Below are positions 1 to 10,413 of a stretch of DNA of 64,000 bases, in pieces. Made by a program: the position numbers and the translations under genes. Location: assembly GCF_018780105.1 (NCBI RefSeq), contig NZ_JADMKC010000012.1, positions 1 to 64,000 on the forward strand, given 5' to 3'. The notes below the pieces were generated by a model that did no database searches, had not been told where the DNA came from, and was given only the letters and a program-made list of their open reading frames with translations. The stretch comes from Thiobacillus sp. (GTDB taxonomy: Bacteria > Pseudomonadota > Gammaproteobacteria > Burkholderiales > Thiobacillaceae). The stretch's first letter is position 1; each line of letters starts with the position of its first letter.

Positions 1-2
1 TG

Positions 3-134
3 CGCGAATACCTGCATGGCGACTACCTCATGCTGTACACCGCATCGGAAACCGACGCCACGGTTTATCTGTTGTCTATCCGGCATCACCGCCAGCTTTC
101 GTTTGACTTTTCTCGGCTCTGGCCTGGGGCGTGA
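3..134 (+). CDS. RelE/ParE-family toxin, C-terminal fragment
   Basis: This is the last 43 codons of a gene that begins before the window. The frame reads a compact basic beta-strand ending, with YLLSIRHHRQLSFDF near the end. That resembles the C-terminal strands of ParE/RelE plasmid-stabilisation toxins. The matching antitoxin would lie to the left and cannot be seen. The gene is convergent with the dprA-like/recQ pair, so the two units may belong to one defence or stability island. The family call rests on a short fragment only. Confidence 0.5.
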   Translation, partial: REYLHGDYLMLYTASETDATVYLLSIRHHRQLSFDFSRLWPGA

Positions 135-229
135 TGCTCGCCGCGCACCGGTCCACCAGGCTGGCGGAGCTGGGCGAGATATAAGGGGCTGGGGATGGTG
201 GGGGCTGAGGGTGTACACCACCTACATCT

Positions 230-1633
230 TTACTCGAAAAGAGAAGATGGTTTGACGATGTAACGAACAGGTTTTTTATGTTTATCAAGGACTCCTTCGT
301 CAACTAGGCGCTGCAGCCACGTTTTTGCTTGGGCGTTAGTAACGTCCAGTGCCGCGGCCACCTCGGCGTCTTTCATTGGCTTGTTCAAGAGCAACAGAAT
401 CGAATCGCGAACGGCTGCAAACAGCAACTCAGCCGGCGTCGTTATAGCCTTCTGGGTATCCGTTTCCTTGATGAATGGAACCGATGCTACCTGTGTCACA
501 GTTGATAATCTTTCCGGGCGCTCAGCTACTGGCTTCGCATCTGAAAGCACATCGGTGGTTGTTGTTAGCACGTTCCCGGCATAGGACGCTAGGGTTGCAT
601 TGAGTGGAGACGGGGTAACATGCGCGGCATCGTATGGCTCGTCGTTCATAAATAGTGCAAAGCCAACCTGCTGAGAGGTTGCGGGAGAGGGCTTTGTTAC
701 GTTGAACACCGCCTCGAACGAATCCACGTCTTGTGGGTTCGGCCAAGGAAGCGCACCTTTCTTACATAGAGCATCAAGCCCCCTAGAAGGCTCACCCGTT
801 GATCGAACAAACACGGGGACGAACTTGAGTTTGTCGAGCTGCTCGATGGCACCTGCCCAAGTACCGCCCTTGTTGAGGTCTGAACTCACCACTAGTGAGG
901 TGTCTGCCAATGCGTAAATCAGCTTGTTTCGCTGCATGGCATTGCCGACATTGAACCCGGCGTTAGGATCGTAGGGCGAGATCAGCACCAGTTGGTCATC
1001 GAGCAGCAGGTTACGGTGCTCACGGTTCATGGTTGTCTTCTCCAGGCTGTCTGCCAGAACACCGCAGACCTTGCCACCCGCTTCGAGTGCACCACGCATT
1101 GCGGCTTGATCGATGCCTTTGGCACCACCTGAGACAAGCGTTCTGCCAGCGCGAGCAGCCAATCGCCCAACCGACATGGTGTAGTCAATCAAGGCGTCTT
1201 CCACATGGCGCGATCCGACGACGGCAAGCCCACCGGTTTCGAGCAAAGCCATGTCGCCACAGCCGTAGAGCACTGCCGGCGCATCTTCACGAAGTCGCGT
1301 CTTCAGGCGACGCGGATACTCGGCATCGGCGCGGCTGACCACCCAGATGGCGCGTGCTTGCCAGCGCTCGATCACTTGGCTCAGCAGGAATCCGCGCCCC
1401 AACAATTTCTGCAGGCGGTTCTCGTCAATTACCGGTTGGCACGCATGCAGGATCTCAGCTGCGTCCGGCGAGAGGAGATCCGCAGGCTGACGCTGGATCT
1501 CGCGCAAATGCCGTGCGAGACGTTTGTATTCACCAGGCGAGAGCAGATCCGATGACGCAGTTCCTCGTCCGGCAATGAGCGGCGCAGTCAGCAGCAGGAT
1601 CGCCTGGGTGTTGGGTGAGAGGACTGGCGTCAT
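230..1633 (-). CDS. DprA/Smf-like Rossmann-fold protein (ShosA-like)
   Basis: A 467-residue protein. Its central part carries DprA features: a VVGSRHVED segment, then [14 protein letters not shown], then an NKLIYALAD stretch, as in the DprA Rossmann fold. The last 60 or so residues look like a winged helix ([19 protein letters not shown]). It is longer than usual chromosomal DprA and lacks the ordinary topA/smg neighbours. The start is set by ATGA: the ATG at 1633 overlaps the TGA of the upstream recQ-like gene, so the two are translationally coupled. DprA normally loads RecA on single-stranded DNA in transformation. Beside a helicase-PRTase protein it more likely works in phage defence, as ShosA does; that role is inferred. 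Confidence 0.75.
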   Translation of the reverse strand: MTPVLSPNTQAILLLTAPLIAGRGTASSDLLSPGEYKRLARHLREIQRQPADLLSPDAAEILHACQPVIDENRLQKLLGRGFLLSQVIERWQARAIWVVSRADAEYPRRLKTRLREDAPAVLYGCGDMALLETGGLAVVGSRHVEDALIDYTMSVGRLAARAGRTLVSGGAKGIDQAAMRGALEAGGKVCGVLADSLEKTTMNREHRNLLLDDQLVLISPYDPNAGFNVGNAMQRNKLIYALADTSLVVSSDLNKGGTWAGAIEQLDKLKFVPVFVRSTGEPSRGLDALCKKGALPWPNPQDVDSFEAVFNVTKPSPATSQQVGFALFMNDEPYDAAHVTPSPLNATLASYAGNVLTTTTDVLSDAKPVAERPERLSTVTQVASVPFIKETDTQKAITTPAELLFAAVRDSILLLLNKPMKDAEVAAALDVTNAQAKTWLQRLVDEGVLDKHKKPVRYIVKPSSLFE

Positions 1634-3708
1634 TCGTCGTGCCCCGTCTGTGAAAGGGCCATAGGCCAAACCGCGCCACTACCGTTTTTGCGCAGCAGCC
1701 ATGCAGACACCGTCAGCGTCCAGCGCGAGTCGACCATGTCATCAACCAGGAGGACTGGGCCGGGAGGAATGGGCTGGCCGTTGAGTGCGAGCGAGCCATC
1801 AATGTTGCGCGCCTGTTGTGTACTGTTTGCCATCGTTTTCTGTTCGGGCCTTGCGTCTTTTTTTGCGATGACCATATGAAACGGCAGACCCAGCGAAGCA
1901 GCCAAGCGTTGCGCTAAATTCGGTACCAATTCGGGATGCCGAAGCGAAGGAACGCAGGTCACCCAGGTCGGGCTCGGCTGCGGATTCCACTCCTGAATCA
2001 TCTTCACGCACGCAGCAACGAGGTCATCGGAAAAGTGGCCGTCGTGGTATTTGCCCTGTCGAACCAAGCCACCCCAGCCTGCATCGCCCCAGACGCAGAG
2101 GGCCTTGCCTGGCTGCGCTTGATACGGAATGGTGGATGCGGTGTGAATTCCGTACTGCGGCATTCCCCCCACGGGCCATTTTTTGCGAGGCTCGATAGGC
2201 AGACTTGTGCGACAAAGAAATTCCTCCGCTTCCCGAACCAGCAACTGATCTACGTCTTCTGACAGCGGCGGTAAAGACGGTGGGCTAACAGTGCTTGAAT
2301 CGCCATCAAGCGCATCAATCAGAAAGCCCATGTGCTGCCCGAAAGGCCGAGCGACGTATTCCTGCATTTGCTGGAGTTCGGCACGCCTTAATTTAGTGAG
2401 CCGGTCTGCTCGCGTCCAGAATCCGTCTCCTAGCTCGGCTGCAGTAAGCTGCCACTTCGTATTTTGCTTGGCGATCGGCGCTGGAGATTCGAGAGAGAGT
2501 GCCGTAATAGTCTTCTCGATGCGGCCTTTGCTCATGTTCACGCAGGCCATGAGATCAGGTATTGACAGTCCTTCCGGCGCTTCATTAAGAGCCCCCAGGA
2601 CATCGTCAACCTCTTGGCGAGTTGGGAACGCGCTACGGATAAACCAGTCGGTAATTCCTTCTTCTTCATCTCCGCTCAAGAGCACGCCATATGCAGATTC
2701 CAGCGCTCGTCCTGCGCGCCCTACTTGCTGGTAATAGGCGACAACTGAGCCGGGCATCTGAAAATGGATAACGAACGCCAGGTCCGGCTTGTCGTAGCCC
2801 ATGCCCAATGCGGTGGTCGCTACAAGTGCCTTAACCTTGTTCTCCTGCAGTGCTTGCTCCAGCTCCTCACGCCGGTCACCTGTCTTACCTGTGTAGGCCT
2901 CTACAGCAAAGCCCCGGGCCTTGAGCCAATCCGCCAGTTGATTGGCATCTCGGATAGTGAGGGTGTAAATGATGCCGTGCCCTGGAAGTGAATTGAGTTG
3001 CTGCGCGATCCATGCCATACGGACAGCTTGACTGGGCAAACGCATCGTTTGCAGCGTCAGAGAATCTCGATTCAGGTCACCACGTAGTACCTTCATATTG
3101 GGGCCGAGCACAGCCACAAGATCCTCCATAACCCGATTGTTTGCCGTTGCAGTTGTGGCCAGTAGGCGCAGATTGGCTGGTAGCGTTCGGGCGATACGTT
3201 CCAGCAGTCGGTAGTGAGGACGGAAGTCGTGACCCCAATCGGAAATGCAATGGGCCTCATCGATAACCATCAGCGAAATCTGCCCTGCGATACCAGCCAG
3301 AACCTCTGTGTTAAACCAGTCGTTACCCAGTTTTTCTGGCGCTATCAGCAGAATGTCCACTTCGTTTCGACTGAGCTTGGCTTCAACTGATTTCCATTCA
3401 TCCTGATTATCGGAGTTGATGGTGGCGGCGCGAACCCCCATCCGCTCTGCCGCTGCGATCTGGTTTCTCATCAGCGCCAGCAGCGGCGAGATCAATAACG
3501 CAGGGCCGGCCCCAGCTTCCCGCAGCAACTTGGTCGCGATGAAATAGACGAAGCTCTTGCCCCAGCCCGTCTTCTGCACAACCAGTAAGCGACCTTTGCC
3601 TTCGACGATATGACGAATGGCATCTTCCTGGCCGTTACGGAAAGTGGCATCAGCACGTCCGGAGCCGATTCGGAGGTGTTCCAGTGCACGTTTTGGATCG
3701 TAGGCCAC
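1630..3708 (-). CDS. RecQ-type DNA helicase fused to a phosphoribosyltransferase domain
   Basis: A 692-residue protein. The N-terminal half is a superfamily 2 helicase: Walker A KTGWGKS near residue 46, DEAH at about 150-153 followed by [13 protein letters not shown] as in RecQ, and a later [13 protein letters not shown] and QQVGRAGR (motifs V and VI). The RecQ zinc-binding and HRDC regions are not evident. The last 110 residues instead form a type I phosphoribosyltransferase core, with the PRPP-loop signature [12 protein letters not shown]. The gene is followed by a dprA-like gene with a 4-base overlap. This fusion and neighbour point to an anti-phage or toxin-antitoxin role rather than general repair. 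Confidence 0.85.
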   Translation of the reverse strand: MAYDPKRALEHLRIGSGRADATFRNGQEDAIRHIVEGKGRLLVVQKTGWGKSFVYFIATKLLREAGAGPALLISPLLALMRNQIAAAERMGVRAATINSDNQDEWKSVEAKLSRNEVDILLIAPEKLGNDWFNTEVLAGIAGQISLMVIDEAHCISDWGHDFRPHYRLLERIARTLPANLRLLATTATANNRVMEDLVAVLGPNMKVLRGDLNRDSLTLQTMRLPSQAVRMAWIAQQLNSLPGHGIIYTLTIRDANQLADWLKARGFAVEAYTGKTGDRREELEQALQENKVKALVATTALGMGYDKPDLAFVIHFQMPGSVVAYYQQVGRAGRALESAYGVLLSGDEEEGITDWFIRSAFPTRQEVDDVLGALNEAPEGLSIPDLMACVNMSKGRIEKTITALSLESPAPIAKQNTKWQLTAAELGDGFWTRADRLTKLRRAELQQMQEYVARPFGQHMGFLIDALDGDSSTVSPPSLPPLSEDVDQLLVREAEEFLCRTSLPIEPRKKWPVGGMPQYGIHTASTIPYQAQPGKALCVWGDAGWGGLVRQGKYHDGHFSDDLVAACVKMIQEWNPQPSPTWVTCVPSLRHPELVPNLAQRLAASLGLPFHMVIAKKDARPEQKTMANSTQQARNIDGSLALNGQPIPPGPVLLVDDMVDSRWTLTVSAWLLRKNGSGAVWPMALSQTGHDE

Positions 3709-3836
3709 GTTATTACATTCCTTGTTTTATGTTCGGTAAATGGTCGCCGCCTAAATATGTTATTTCTAAAACCATGTGGATACAGGAGAATTGGCGTCTG
3801 AGACAGGCTTATGCTTGTAGCCCGGTCACCCACATC

Positions 3837-6518
3837 TCAAGCCTTTAACGCATTCCCCACCACCTCCGCCACATCCTTCGCCAGCCCCTCGACCGTGGCA
3901 ATGCGCTCCAGCGCGGCACGCGCGTGCGCCTGCCGTCCGGCGTCGAACTGGCGCCAGCGGTCGAAGCTGCGGGCGATGCGTGAGGCGACCTGCGGGTTTA
4001 TGGCCTGCAATTCGCTGATGACGTCGGCGGCCAGCGCGTAGCCGCTGCCGTCGGCGGCGTGGAAGGCGCGCGGGTTGGCGCCGCAGAAGCCGCGGATGAG
4101 GGCGTAGACGCGGTTGGGGTTTTTGAGGTCGAAGGCGGGGTGGGTCATGAGCGCGCGGATGGTGCGGGCGTCGGTGGTGCGCGCGGTGGCCTGCACGGAC
4201 AACCATTTGTCGACGACGAGCGCTTCGTCGCGCCAGGTGTCGTAGAACGCGGTGAGCGCGGCTTCCCGCTCGGGCTCGTCGAGCTGGACGAGGGTGGCGA
4301 GCGCGGCGAACACGTCGGTCATGTTGCCGCCGGCCGCGATCAGCGCGGCGAGGCGCGGGGCCATCTCCAAGGGTGCGGCTTCGGCGAGGTAGCCCAGGCA
4401 GGCGTTGCGCAGGGCGCGGCGGCCCAGCTGTGCGCCGTCGGGGGCGTAGGGTTCGGTGGGCGCGAGTGCGGCCCAGGCCGCTTCGAATTGCGCCCGGCAG
4501 TGCGCGGCGAGCGCGCGGCGCAGGGCGAGGCGCGCGGTGAAGATGGCGTCGGGATCAATGACCTTGCCCGCTGCGGCGACGCTGTCGGCGAGCACGGTTT
4601 CGGACGGCAGGGCCAGCGCTTCGGCGGCGAGTGCGGGGTCGCCCGCGAGGCCGTCCGCCAGCACGCGCGCGCAGGCGTCGAGGAAGGCGGGGGGAATCCA
4701 GTCGCTGCCCTGGCCTCCGTTGGCGATACCTGCCAGCAGGATGCGCGTTGCGAGACGTTGCCCGGCTTCCCAGCGGTTGAAGGCGTCGGCGTCGTGCGCC
4801 ATCAGGTGAGCAAGTTCGGCGTCGGTTTGTTCGAATTCCAGCCGCACGGGTGCGGAGAAATTGCGCAGCAGCGAGGCGACGGGCGCGGCGGGGATATCTT
4901 CGAATACAAACGTCTGCGTGGATTCGGTGAGCGAGAGTACGCGGGTGGTGGATGTCCCAATTTCGCCCGCGAGCCGCAGGTCGGCGTCGTGGCCGTCGGG
5001 CAGCACGAGGCCGACGGCGACGGGGATGTGCAGGGCGCCGTCTTCAACCGTCTGTCCGTTTTCCGCGAGCCGCTTTTCGTAGGCGGTGGGCGCGAGGGTT
5101 TGCGTGAGGGTGAGCGTGTAGCGCTTCGATGCGGCGTCGTACTCGCCGTGCGCTTTCAACACGGGCGTGCCCGCGCGCGCATACCAGCGGCGGAACTGCG
5201 TGAGATCGACGCCGCTTGCATCCTGCATCGCCGCGACGAAATCTTCGCAGGTGACGGCCTGGCCGTCGTGGCGCTGGAAGTACACATCCATCCCGGCGCG
5301 GAAGCCCGCTTCGCCCAGCAGCGTGTGGATCATGCGGATGACTTCCGCGCCCTTGTTGTAGACGGTGGCGGTGTAGAAGTTGTTGATCTCGGCGTAGGAG
5401 GCGGGCCGGATCGGGTGCGCCATTGGCCCCGCGTCCTCGGGGAACTGGCCGGCGCGCAGACCGCGCACTTCCTGGATGCGGGTGACCGCGCGCGAGTGCA
5501 CGTCGGCGCCGAATTCCTGGTCGCGGAAGACGGTGAGGCCTTCCTTCAGCGAGAGCTGGAACCAGTCGCGGCAGGTGACGCGGTTGCCGGTCCAGTTGTG
5601 GAAATACTCGTGCGCGACGACGCGGTCGATGCCCTGGTAGTCGGCGTCGGTCGCGGTGTCGGGGCGCGCCAGCACGTATTTGGTGTTGAAGATGTTGAGG
5701 CCCTTGTTTTCCATCGCGCCCATGTTGAAGTCGCCGACGGCCACGATCATGTAGCGGTCGAGGTCGTATTCCAGGCCGAAGCGCGTCTCGTCCCAGCGCA
5801 TGGCTTTTTTCAGCGCCGCCATTGCGTGGCCACACTGGTCGAGCTTGCCGGGTTCGACGTAGATTTCGAGCAAAATCTGGCGGCCCGAGGCGGTGGTGAA
5901 CGTGTCTTCCAAACCATCCAGCTTGGCCGCGACCAGCGCGAACAGATACGCGGGCTTGGGGAAGGGGTCTTCCCAGCGCACCCAGTGCCGCGCCGCGTCA
6001 TCGCACGCGCCGGCGGCGACGGGATTGCCGTTGGACAGCAGCTGCGGAAAACGCGCGCGCTCGGCTTCCACCGTGCAGGTGAAGGTCGCCATCACGTCCG
6101 GCCGGTCGGGGAAGAAGGTGATGCGGCGGAAGCCTTCCGCCTCGCACTGGGTGAAATAGCCGTCCTTGGAACGGTACAGGCCGGACAGCTGGGTGTTCTG
6201 GTCCGGGTGAATGCGCACCGTGGATTCAAGCTGGAACGTGTCGGGCAGCAGCGCGGCAATCGTCAGCAGGCCGTCGGCGCAGGTGTAACGCGTCGGGGCG
6301 AGCGCGGCGCCGTCGAGCGTCAGGCCCACCAATTCCAGCGCCTCGCCATTCAGTACCAGCGCGCCGGCCAGCGCGGCCGGATTGCGGCGGCAGGCGAGAC
6401 GGGTTCTGACTTCAGCATGGCCCTCGAAAATGCTCACATGCAAATCGACCGTGTCGATCAGCCAGGCAGGTGGGGCGTAGTCCTTGAGATACAGCGTGAC
6501 GGGGGTTTCGGTGCGCAT
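3837..6518 (-). CDS. pepN: Aminopeptidase N (M1 metallopeptidase)
   Basis: A cytosolic zinc aminopeptidase of 893 residues, close to the 870 of E. coli PepN. It releases N-terminal residues from peptides. The M1 substrate motif GAMEN and the zinc site HEYFHNW (HExxH) are present in order, and the gluzincin glutamate is expected in the KEGLTVFRDQEF segment. The frame is open upstream into prfB, but homology begins at MRTETPVTLYLKDYAP, so the ATG at 6518 is preferred; an in-frame ATG at 6539 would add seven residues. It lies 59 bases after prfB on the same strand and may be co-transcribed. Confidence 0.95.
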   Translation of the reverse strand: MRTETPVTLYLKDYAPPAWLIDTVDLHVSIFEGHAEVRTRLACRRNPAALAGALVLNGEALELVGLTLDGAALAPTRYTCADGLLTIAALLPDTFQLESTVRIHPDQNTQLSGLYRSKDGYFTQCEAEGFRRITFFPDRPDVMATFTCTVEAERARFPQLLSNGNPVAAGACDDAARHWVRWEDPFPKPAYLFALVAAKLDGLEDTFTTASGRQILLEIYVEPGKLDQCGHAMAALKKAMRWDETRFGLEYDLDRYMIVAVGDFNMGAMENKGLNIFNTKYVLARPDTATDADYQGIDRVVAHEYFHNWTGNRVTCRDWFQLSLKEGLTVFRDQEFGADVHSRAVTRIQEVRGLRAGQFPEDAGPMAHPIRPASYAEINNFYTATVYNKGAEVIRMIHTLLGEAGFRAGMDVYFQRHDGQAVTCEDFVAAMQDASGVDLTQFRRWYARAGTPVLKAHGEYDAASKRYTLTLTQTLAPTAYEKRLAENGQTVEDGALHIPVAVGLVLPDGHDADLRLAGEIGTSTTRVLSLTESTQTFVFEDIPAAPVASLLRNFSAPVRLEFEQTDAELAHLMAHDADAFNRWEAGQRLATRILLAGIANGGQGSDWIPPAFLDACARVLADGLAGDPALAAEALALPSETVLADSVAAAGKVIDPDAIFTARLALRRALAAHCRAQFEAAWAALAPTEPYAPDGAQLGRRALRNACLGYLAEAAPLEMAPRLAALIAAGGNMTDVFAALATLVQLDEPEREAALTAFYDTWRDEALVVDKWLSVQATARTTDARTIRALMTHPAFDLKNPNRVYALIRGFCGANPRAFHAADGSGYALAADVISELQAINPQVASRIARSFDRWRQFDAGRQAHARAALERIATVEGLAKDVAEVVGNALKA

Positions 6519-6577
6519 GGGGACTCCGGCGGCAGACATGAATGAAGGGCGCCGCACCCGCCAGGCGGGTACGACGC

Positions 6578-7682
6578 TTACACGCCCTGTTTCAGGCTGG
6601 CTTCGATGAAGATGTCGAGGTCGCCGTCCAGCACTTTTTGCGTGGCGGAGGTTTCGACGTTGGTGCGCAGATCCTTGATGCGCGAGTTGTCCAGCACGTA
6701 GGAACGGATCTGGTGACCCCAGCCCACATCCGACTTGCCGGCTTCGAGCTTGTCCTGTTCGGCCTGGCGCTTGCGCAGCTCGGCTTCGTACAGCTTGGAT
6801 TTCAGCATCGACATCGCTTCGGCGCGGTTCTTGTGCTGCGAGCGGTCGTTCTGGCACTGCACCACGATGTTGGTGGGCAGGTGGGTGATGCGCACCGCGG
6901 AGTCGGTCTTGTTGATGTGCTGGCCGCCGGCGCCGGATGCGCGGTAAGTGTCGACGCGCAGGTCGGCGGGGTTGATGTCGACTTCGATGGAATCGTCGAC
7001 TTCGGGGTAGACGAAGATGCTGGCGAAGCTGGTGTGGCGGCCGCCGGACGAGTCGAACGGCGATTTGCGCACCAGGCGGTGGACGCCGGTTTCGGTGCGC
7101 AGGGTGCCGTAAGCGTAGTCGCCTTCGATCTTGATCGAGGCGGACTTGATGCCGGCGACGTCGCCTTCGGATTCTTCCAGCAGCTCGGCCTTGAAGCCTT
7201 TGCGCTCGGCGTATTTGAGGTATTGCCGCAGCAGCATCGAGGCCCAGTCGCAGGCCTCGGTGCCGCCGGCGCCGGCCTGAATGTCGATGAAGCAGTTGTT
7301 GGGGTCGGCCGGGTTGTTGAACATGCGGCGGAATTCCAGCGTCGACACATCCTTTTCCAGGCTGGCGATGTCGGTTTGCACGGCGGCCAGCGTGTCGTCG
7401 TCGTTTTCTTCGCGCGCCATCTCGAACAGTTCGGCGGCGTCTTTCAGCCCGGCGGCGACGCGGTCGAGCACCAGCACCACGTCTTCGAGCGATTTGCGTT
7501 CACGGCCCAGTTCCTGGGCGCGCGCGGCGTCGTTCCAGAAGTCCGGCGCTTCGGACAGACGGACGACTTCTTCTAGACGATCCTGCTTGTGATCGTAGTC
7601 AAAGAAACCCCCGGAGCTGGGTGGAACGGGCGCCTAGATCGGCGAGTTTGGCTTCAATCTGATTGAGGGATTCGGCTTCCAT
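6578..7682 (-). CDS. prfB: Peptide chain release factor 2, made by programmed +1 frameshift
   Basis: RF2 recognises UAA and UGA and releases the finished peptide. The gene is in two frames: 27 codons from the ATG at 7682 run into an in-frame TGA at 7601-7599, and the rest continues in the +1 frame. Joined, this gives 367 residues, the normal RF2 length. SPF (about residues 207-209), the codon-recognition tripeptide, and GGQ (about 252-254), the hydrolysis motif, are both present. The second-frame piece alone would lack the N-terminal domain. This is not a sequencing error but the known autoregulatory frameshift of the family. pepN follows downstream. Confidence 0.97.
7598..7612 (-). promoter_or_regulatory. 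prfB +1 programmed frameshift site
   Basis: On the minus strand the sequence reads GGGGGTTTCTTTGAC. A G-rich, Shine-Dalgarno-like run sits just before the slippery CTT codon and an in-frame TGA followed by C. This matches the E. coli prfB site (AGGGGGTATCTTTGAC). When RF2 is scarce, the ribosome pauses at UGA, slips forward one base and makes full-length RF2. Confidence 0.95.
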
Positions 7683-7693
7683 GGCGGGGCGTT

Positions 7694-8977
7694 TTACAGG
7701 GCGGAAAAGCCGCGCATTATAGCCCAGGAGGCGACCAGCCCCAGACCCAGCGCACCCATGCCCGCGGCTGCGTGGCGCGCCAGTTGCCGGCCGCCGACGA
7801 ACAGCGCCAGTGCCGACTTGAACAGTAGGTTGGCCAGCGTGGCGATGACGACGACATTGACCACCGCCGCAACCGAAAGCCGGTCCAGATTGAACAGGCG
7901 CAGGCTGGACAGCGTGATGGCATCGACATCGGTCAAACCCGATACCAGCGCCACGGCATACAGGCCGCGCGTGCCGAGCCAGTCGGCCAGCCAGGCCGAG
8001 GCCAGCAGCACGCCGGCATACATCAGGCCAAAGCCCAGCGCCGTGCGCAATTCGGTCGGATTGCCCATGTCCAGGGTGGGCATCTCGCCCTGCGGCTGCA
8101 GCCGGTAGACGCCATAGGCCGCGCCGAGGCCGCCGATGAGCAGTCCGCCGCCGATGACCGGCAGCAGGTGCGGCAGCACGCCCGGCGCCAGCACGGCGGT
8201 CAGCACGCCCAGTCGCACCAGCACCATCAGATTGGCCAGCACGATGACGATGACCGCGACCGGCAGCATCGCGCTGCTGGCGCGGGCGTGGCGGCTGAAG
8301 GCCAGCGTGGTGGCGGTGGACGACACCAGCCCGCCGAGCAGGCCGAGGATCACCGCGCCGCGTTGCTGCCCGACTAGCCGCAGCGCGGCGTAGCCCGCCA
8401 GGCCGACGCCTGCAATCAGCACCACCATCCACCAGATCTGATAGGGGTTGAGCGCACCGTAGGGGCCGTAATCCCGGTTCGGCACCAGCGGCAGGATGAT
8501 CAGCGACAGCACCGCAAACTGCAGCACCGACAACAGATCGCGCCGCGTCATGTGCTGGCTCCAGCCGCGCAGTTCCGGCTTGAAATACAGCAGCATGGTG
8601 GCCGCGATGCCCAGCATCACTGCCAGCTGGATTTCGGCGTGCCACACCAGCACGCCGAGCCCGTAACACAGCATCAGCGCCGCCACGGTGGTCGTGCCCG
8701 GATCGCCTTCCGGCTGCGGGTCGCGCAGATAGGCGGCGATCATCATGGCGCCGACCAGCAGCAAACCTGCTGCGATCAGCCAGTGTTCCTCCAGCGTGGT
8801 CGCCAGATGCGCCGCCAACACGCCCAGCAGAGCCGTCAGTGCAAAGGTGCGCAAGCCTGCCTTGGCCGCCGGATTGCGCTCGCGCTCCAGCCCCATCAGC
8901 AGGCCGATCGCCAGCGCCACCACGTAGCGCGGCAGGGCAGCGAGTTCGGCAGGAAGCCAGGCGAGGATTTCGTTCAT
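7694..8977 (-). CDS. MgtC/SapB-type membrane protein with DUF4010 domain
   Basis: A 427-residue, very hydrophobic protein with about a dozen predicted membrane segments. The N-terminus (LPRYVVALAIGLLMGLERER, then AGLRTFALTALLG) is the conserved start of the MgtC/SapB family. The second half has the hydrophobic layout of DUF4010 proteins. A transport or membrane-stress role is often proposed for such proteins, but no substrate can be assigned here. The gene lies 11 bases before the prfB start on the same strand. The family assignment is good; the function is unknown. Confidence 0.8.
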   Translation of the reverse strand: MNEILAWLPAELAALPRYVVALAIGLLMGLERERNPAAKAGLRTFALTALLGVLAAHLATTLEEHWLIAAGLLLVGAMMIAAYLRDPQPEGDPGTTTVAALMLCYGLGVLVWHAEIQLAVMLGIAATMLLYFKPELRGWSQHMTRRDLLSVLQFAVLSLIILPLVPNRDYGPYGALNPYQIWWMVVLIAGVGLAGYAALRLVGQQRGAVILGLLGGLVSSTATTLAFSRHARASSAMLPVAVIVIVLANLMVLVRLGVLTAVLAPGVLPHLLPVIGGGLLIGGLGAAYGVYRLQPQGEMPTLDMGNPTELRTALGFGLMYAGVLLASAWLADWLGTRGLYAVALVSGLTDVDAITLSSLRLFNLDRLSVAAVVNVVVIATLANLLFKSALALFVGGRQLARHAAAGMGALGLGLVASWAIMRGFSAL

Positions 8978-9036
8978 GTGGGGGAGGGGGCAGCGTACTG
9001 CCTGTCGGTTACAGAGATTGCCGACTGTTTTATAGG

Positions 9037-10254
9037 CTAATGCACGACGTCATTGCGGTGGCGCAGCCAGATCGCGGTCATCACGCTGCTGATGAACAGG
9101 CCGAACACCCAGACGATGGTGTGAATGTGCCAGTCGGCGCGGATCATCAGGGCATAGGCCCCGGTCAGCAGCAGGATGCTGATGTTTTCATTGAAATTCT
9201 GCTGGGCGATAGAGTGGCCGGCACCCATCAGCAGATGGCCGCGATGCTGCAGCAGGGCGTTCATCGGCACCACGAAAAACGCGGCGAGCACGCCCAGCAG
9301 GATGAGCAGGAACAGCGCCAGCGTCAGGCTTTCCACCCAGATCAGCGAGATTGGAATCAGCCCCAGCACGATGCCGGCCGGCAGGGTGCGAATGGCGTGT
9401 TCGAGGCGGACGTATTTTCCGGCAAGGATGGAACCCAGAGCGATGCCGACCGCGGTGGCGGCCGTGAGCTGGGTAGCCTCGCCGAGCGAGTATTTGAGGT
9501 TGAGCGCCGCCCATTCGATGATCAGCAGGCGCAGGGTGGCGCCGACGCCCCAGAACAGCGTGGTGACGGCAAGCGAAACCTGCCCGAGCGGGTCGCGCCA
9601 CAACAGCATGAAGCTGTGGCCGAAATCGTGCAGCAGGAATAGGGGCGAGTTGTTCGCGGGCTTGTGGTCGATCGGCAGGCGCGGAATGAACAGGTTGATG
9701 ACGGCCGCGCCCAGGTACAGGCCGGTGGTGACGACAATGGCGAATTTGGGCGCAATCAGCTGGCCGTCCATGCCCAGGCTTTGCAACGTGGATTCGGCCA
9801 GAAGCGGATTGATGAGCGCACCGCCGATGATGGCGCCCAGTACGATCGCTGCGACCGTCGCGCCCTCCATCCAGCTGTTGGCGACCACCAGTTTTTCGGG
9901 CGGCAGCAGTTCAGTGAGGATGCCGTATTTGGCCGGGGAGTACATGGCCGCGCCGATCCCCACGATGATGTAGGACAGCAGTGGATGCAGACCGCCCAGC
10001 ATGGCGATGCAGCCGACAAATTTGACCGTGTTGGCGATCAGCATGACGCGCCCTTTGGGCAGTGCGTCGGCAAACGCCCCCACCAGCGGCGCCAGCACGA
10101 TGTAGGCGATCACGAAGACAGTTTGCAGCAGCGGCGAGTGCCAGTCCGGCGCAGCAAAGAACACCAGCAAACCGATGGCGGCGAAGAGCAGGGCGTTGTC
10201 GGCCAGAGCGGACATGAACTGCGCGAGCAGGATGGTGTAAAAAGCGCGGTTCAA
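9037..10254 (-). CDS. lplT: Lysophospholipid transporter LplT (MFS)
   Basis: A 405-residue major facilitator protein with about 12 membrane helices. The N-terminus MNRAFYTILLAQFMSALADNALLFAAIGLL is characteristic of LplT, which moves lysophospholipids across the inner membrane for re-acylation. In enterics lplT sits beside the acyltransferase gene aas; here no aas is adjacent. It is divergent from the LysR gene, with 159 bases between the two starts. Confidence 0.85.
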   Translation of the reverse strand: MNRAFYTILLAQFMSALADNALLFAAIGLLVFFAAPDWHSPLLQTVFVIAYIVLAPLVGAFADALPKGRVMLIANTVKFVGCIAMLGGLHPLLSYIIVGIGAAMYSPAKYGILTELLPPEKLVVANSWMEGATVAAIVLGAIIGGALINPLLAESTLQSLGMDGQLIAPKFAIVVTTGLYLGAAVINLFIPRLPIDHKPANNSPLFLLHDFGHSFMLLWRDPLGQVSLAVTTLFWGVGATLRLLIIEWAALNLKYSLGEATQLTAATAVGIALGSILAGKYVRLEHAIRTLPAGIVLGLIPISLIWVESLTLALFLLILLGVLAAFFVVPMNALLQHRGHLLMGAGHSIAQQNFNENISILLLTGAYALMIRADWHIHTIVWVFGLFISSVMTAIWLRHRNDVVH

Positions 10255-10413
10255 AATTCAAGTAATCAGATAGGCAGGGCGGAAAGCGCGTGTTTGCAGC
10301 GTGCTCGGGGCGATCAAACGCGTGAGATTACAGCAACTTGGTGTGGCTCATGTTTCATGACGCTGGGCTTTGTGGTTGAATAAAATTCTTTACTGACCCC
10401 ACGACATGGTTTT

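Noticed and set aside
4059-6545. Long plus-strand reading frame opposite pepN
   Set aside because: It is an antisense shadow in GC-rich DNA. The minus strand encodes a full PepN with all catalytic motifs, and the plus-strand product is low-complexity.
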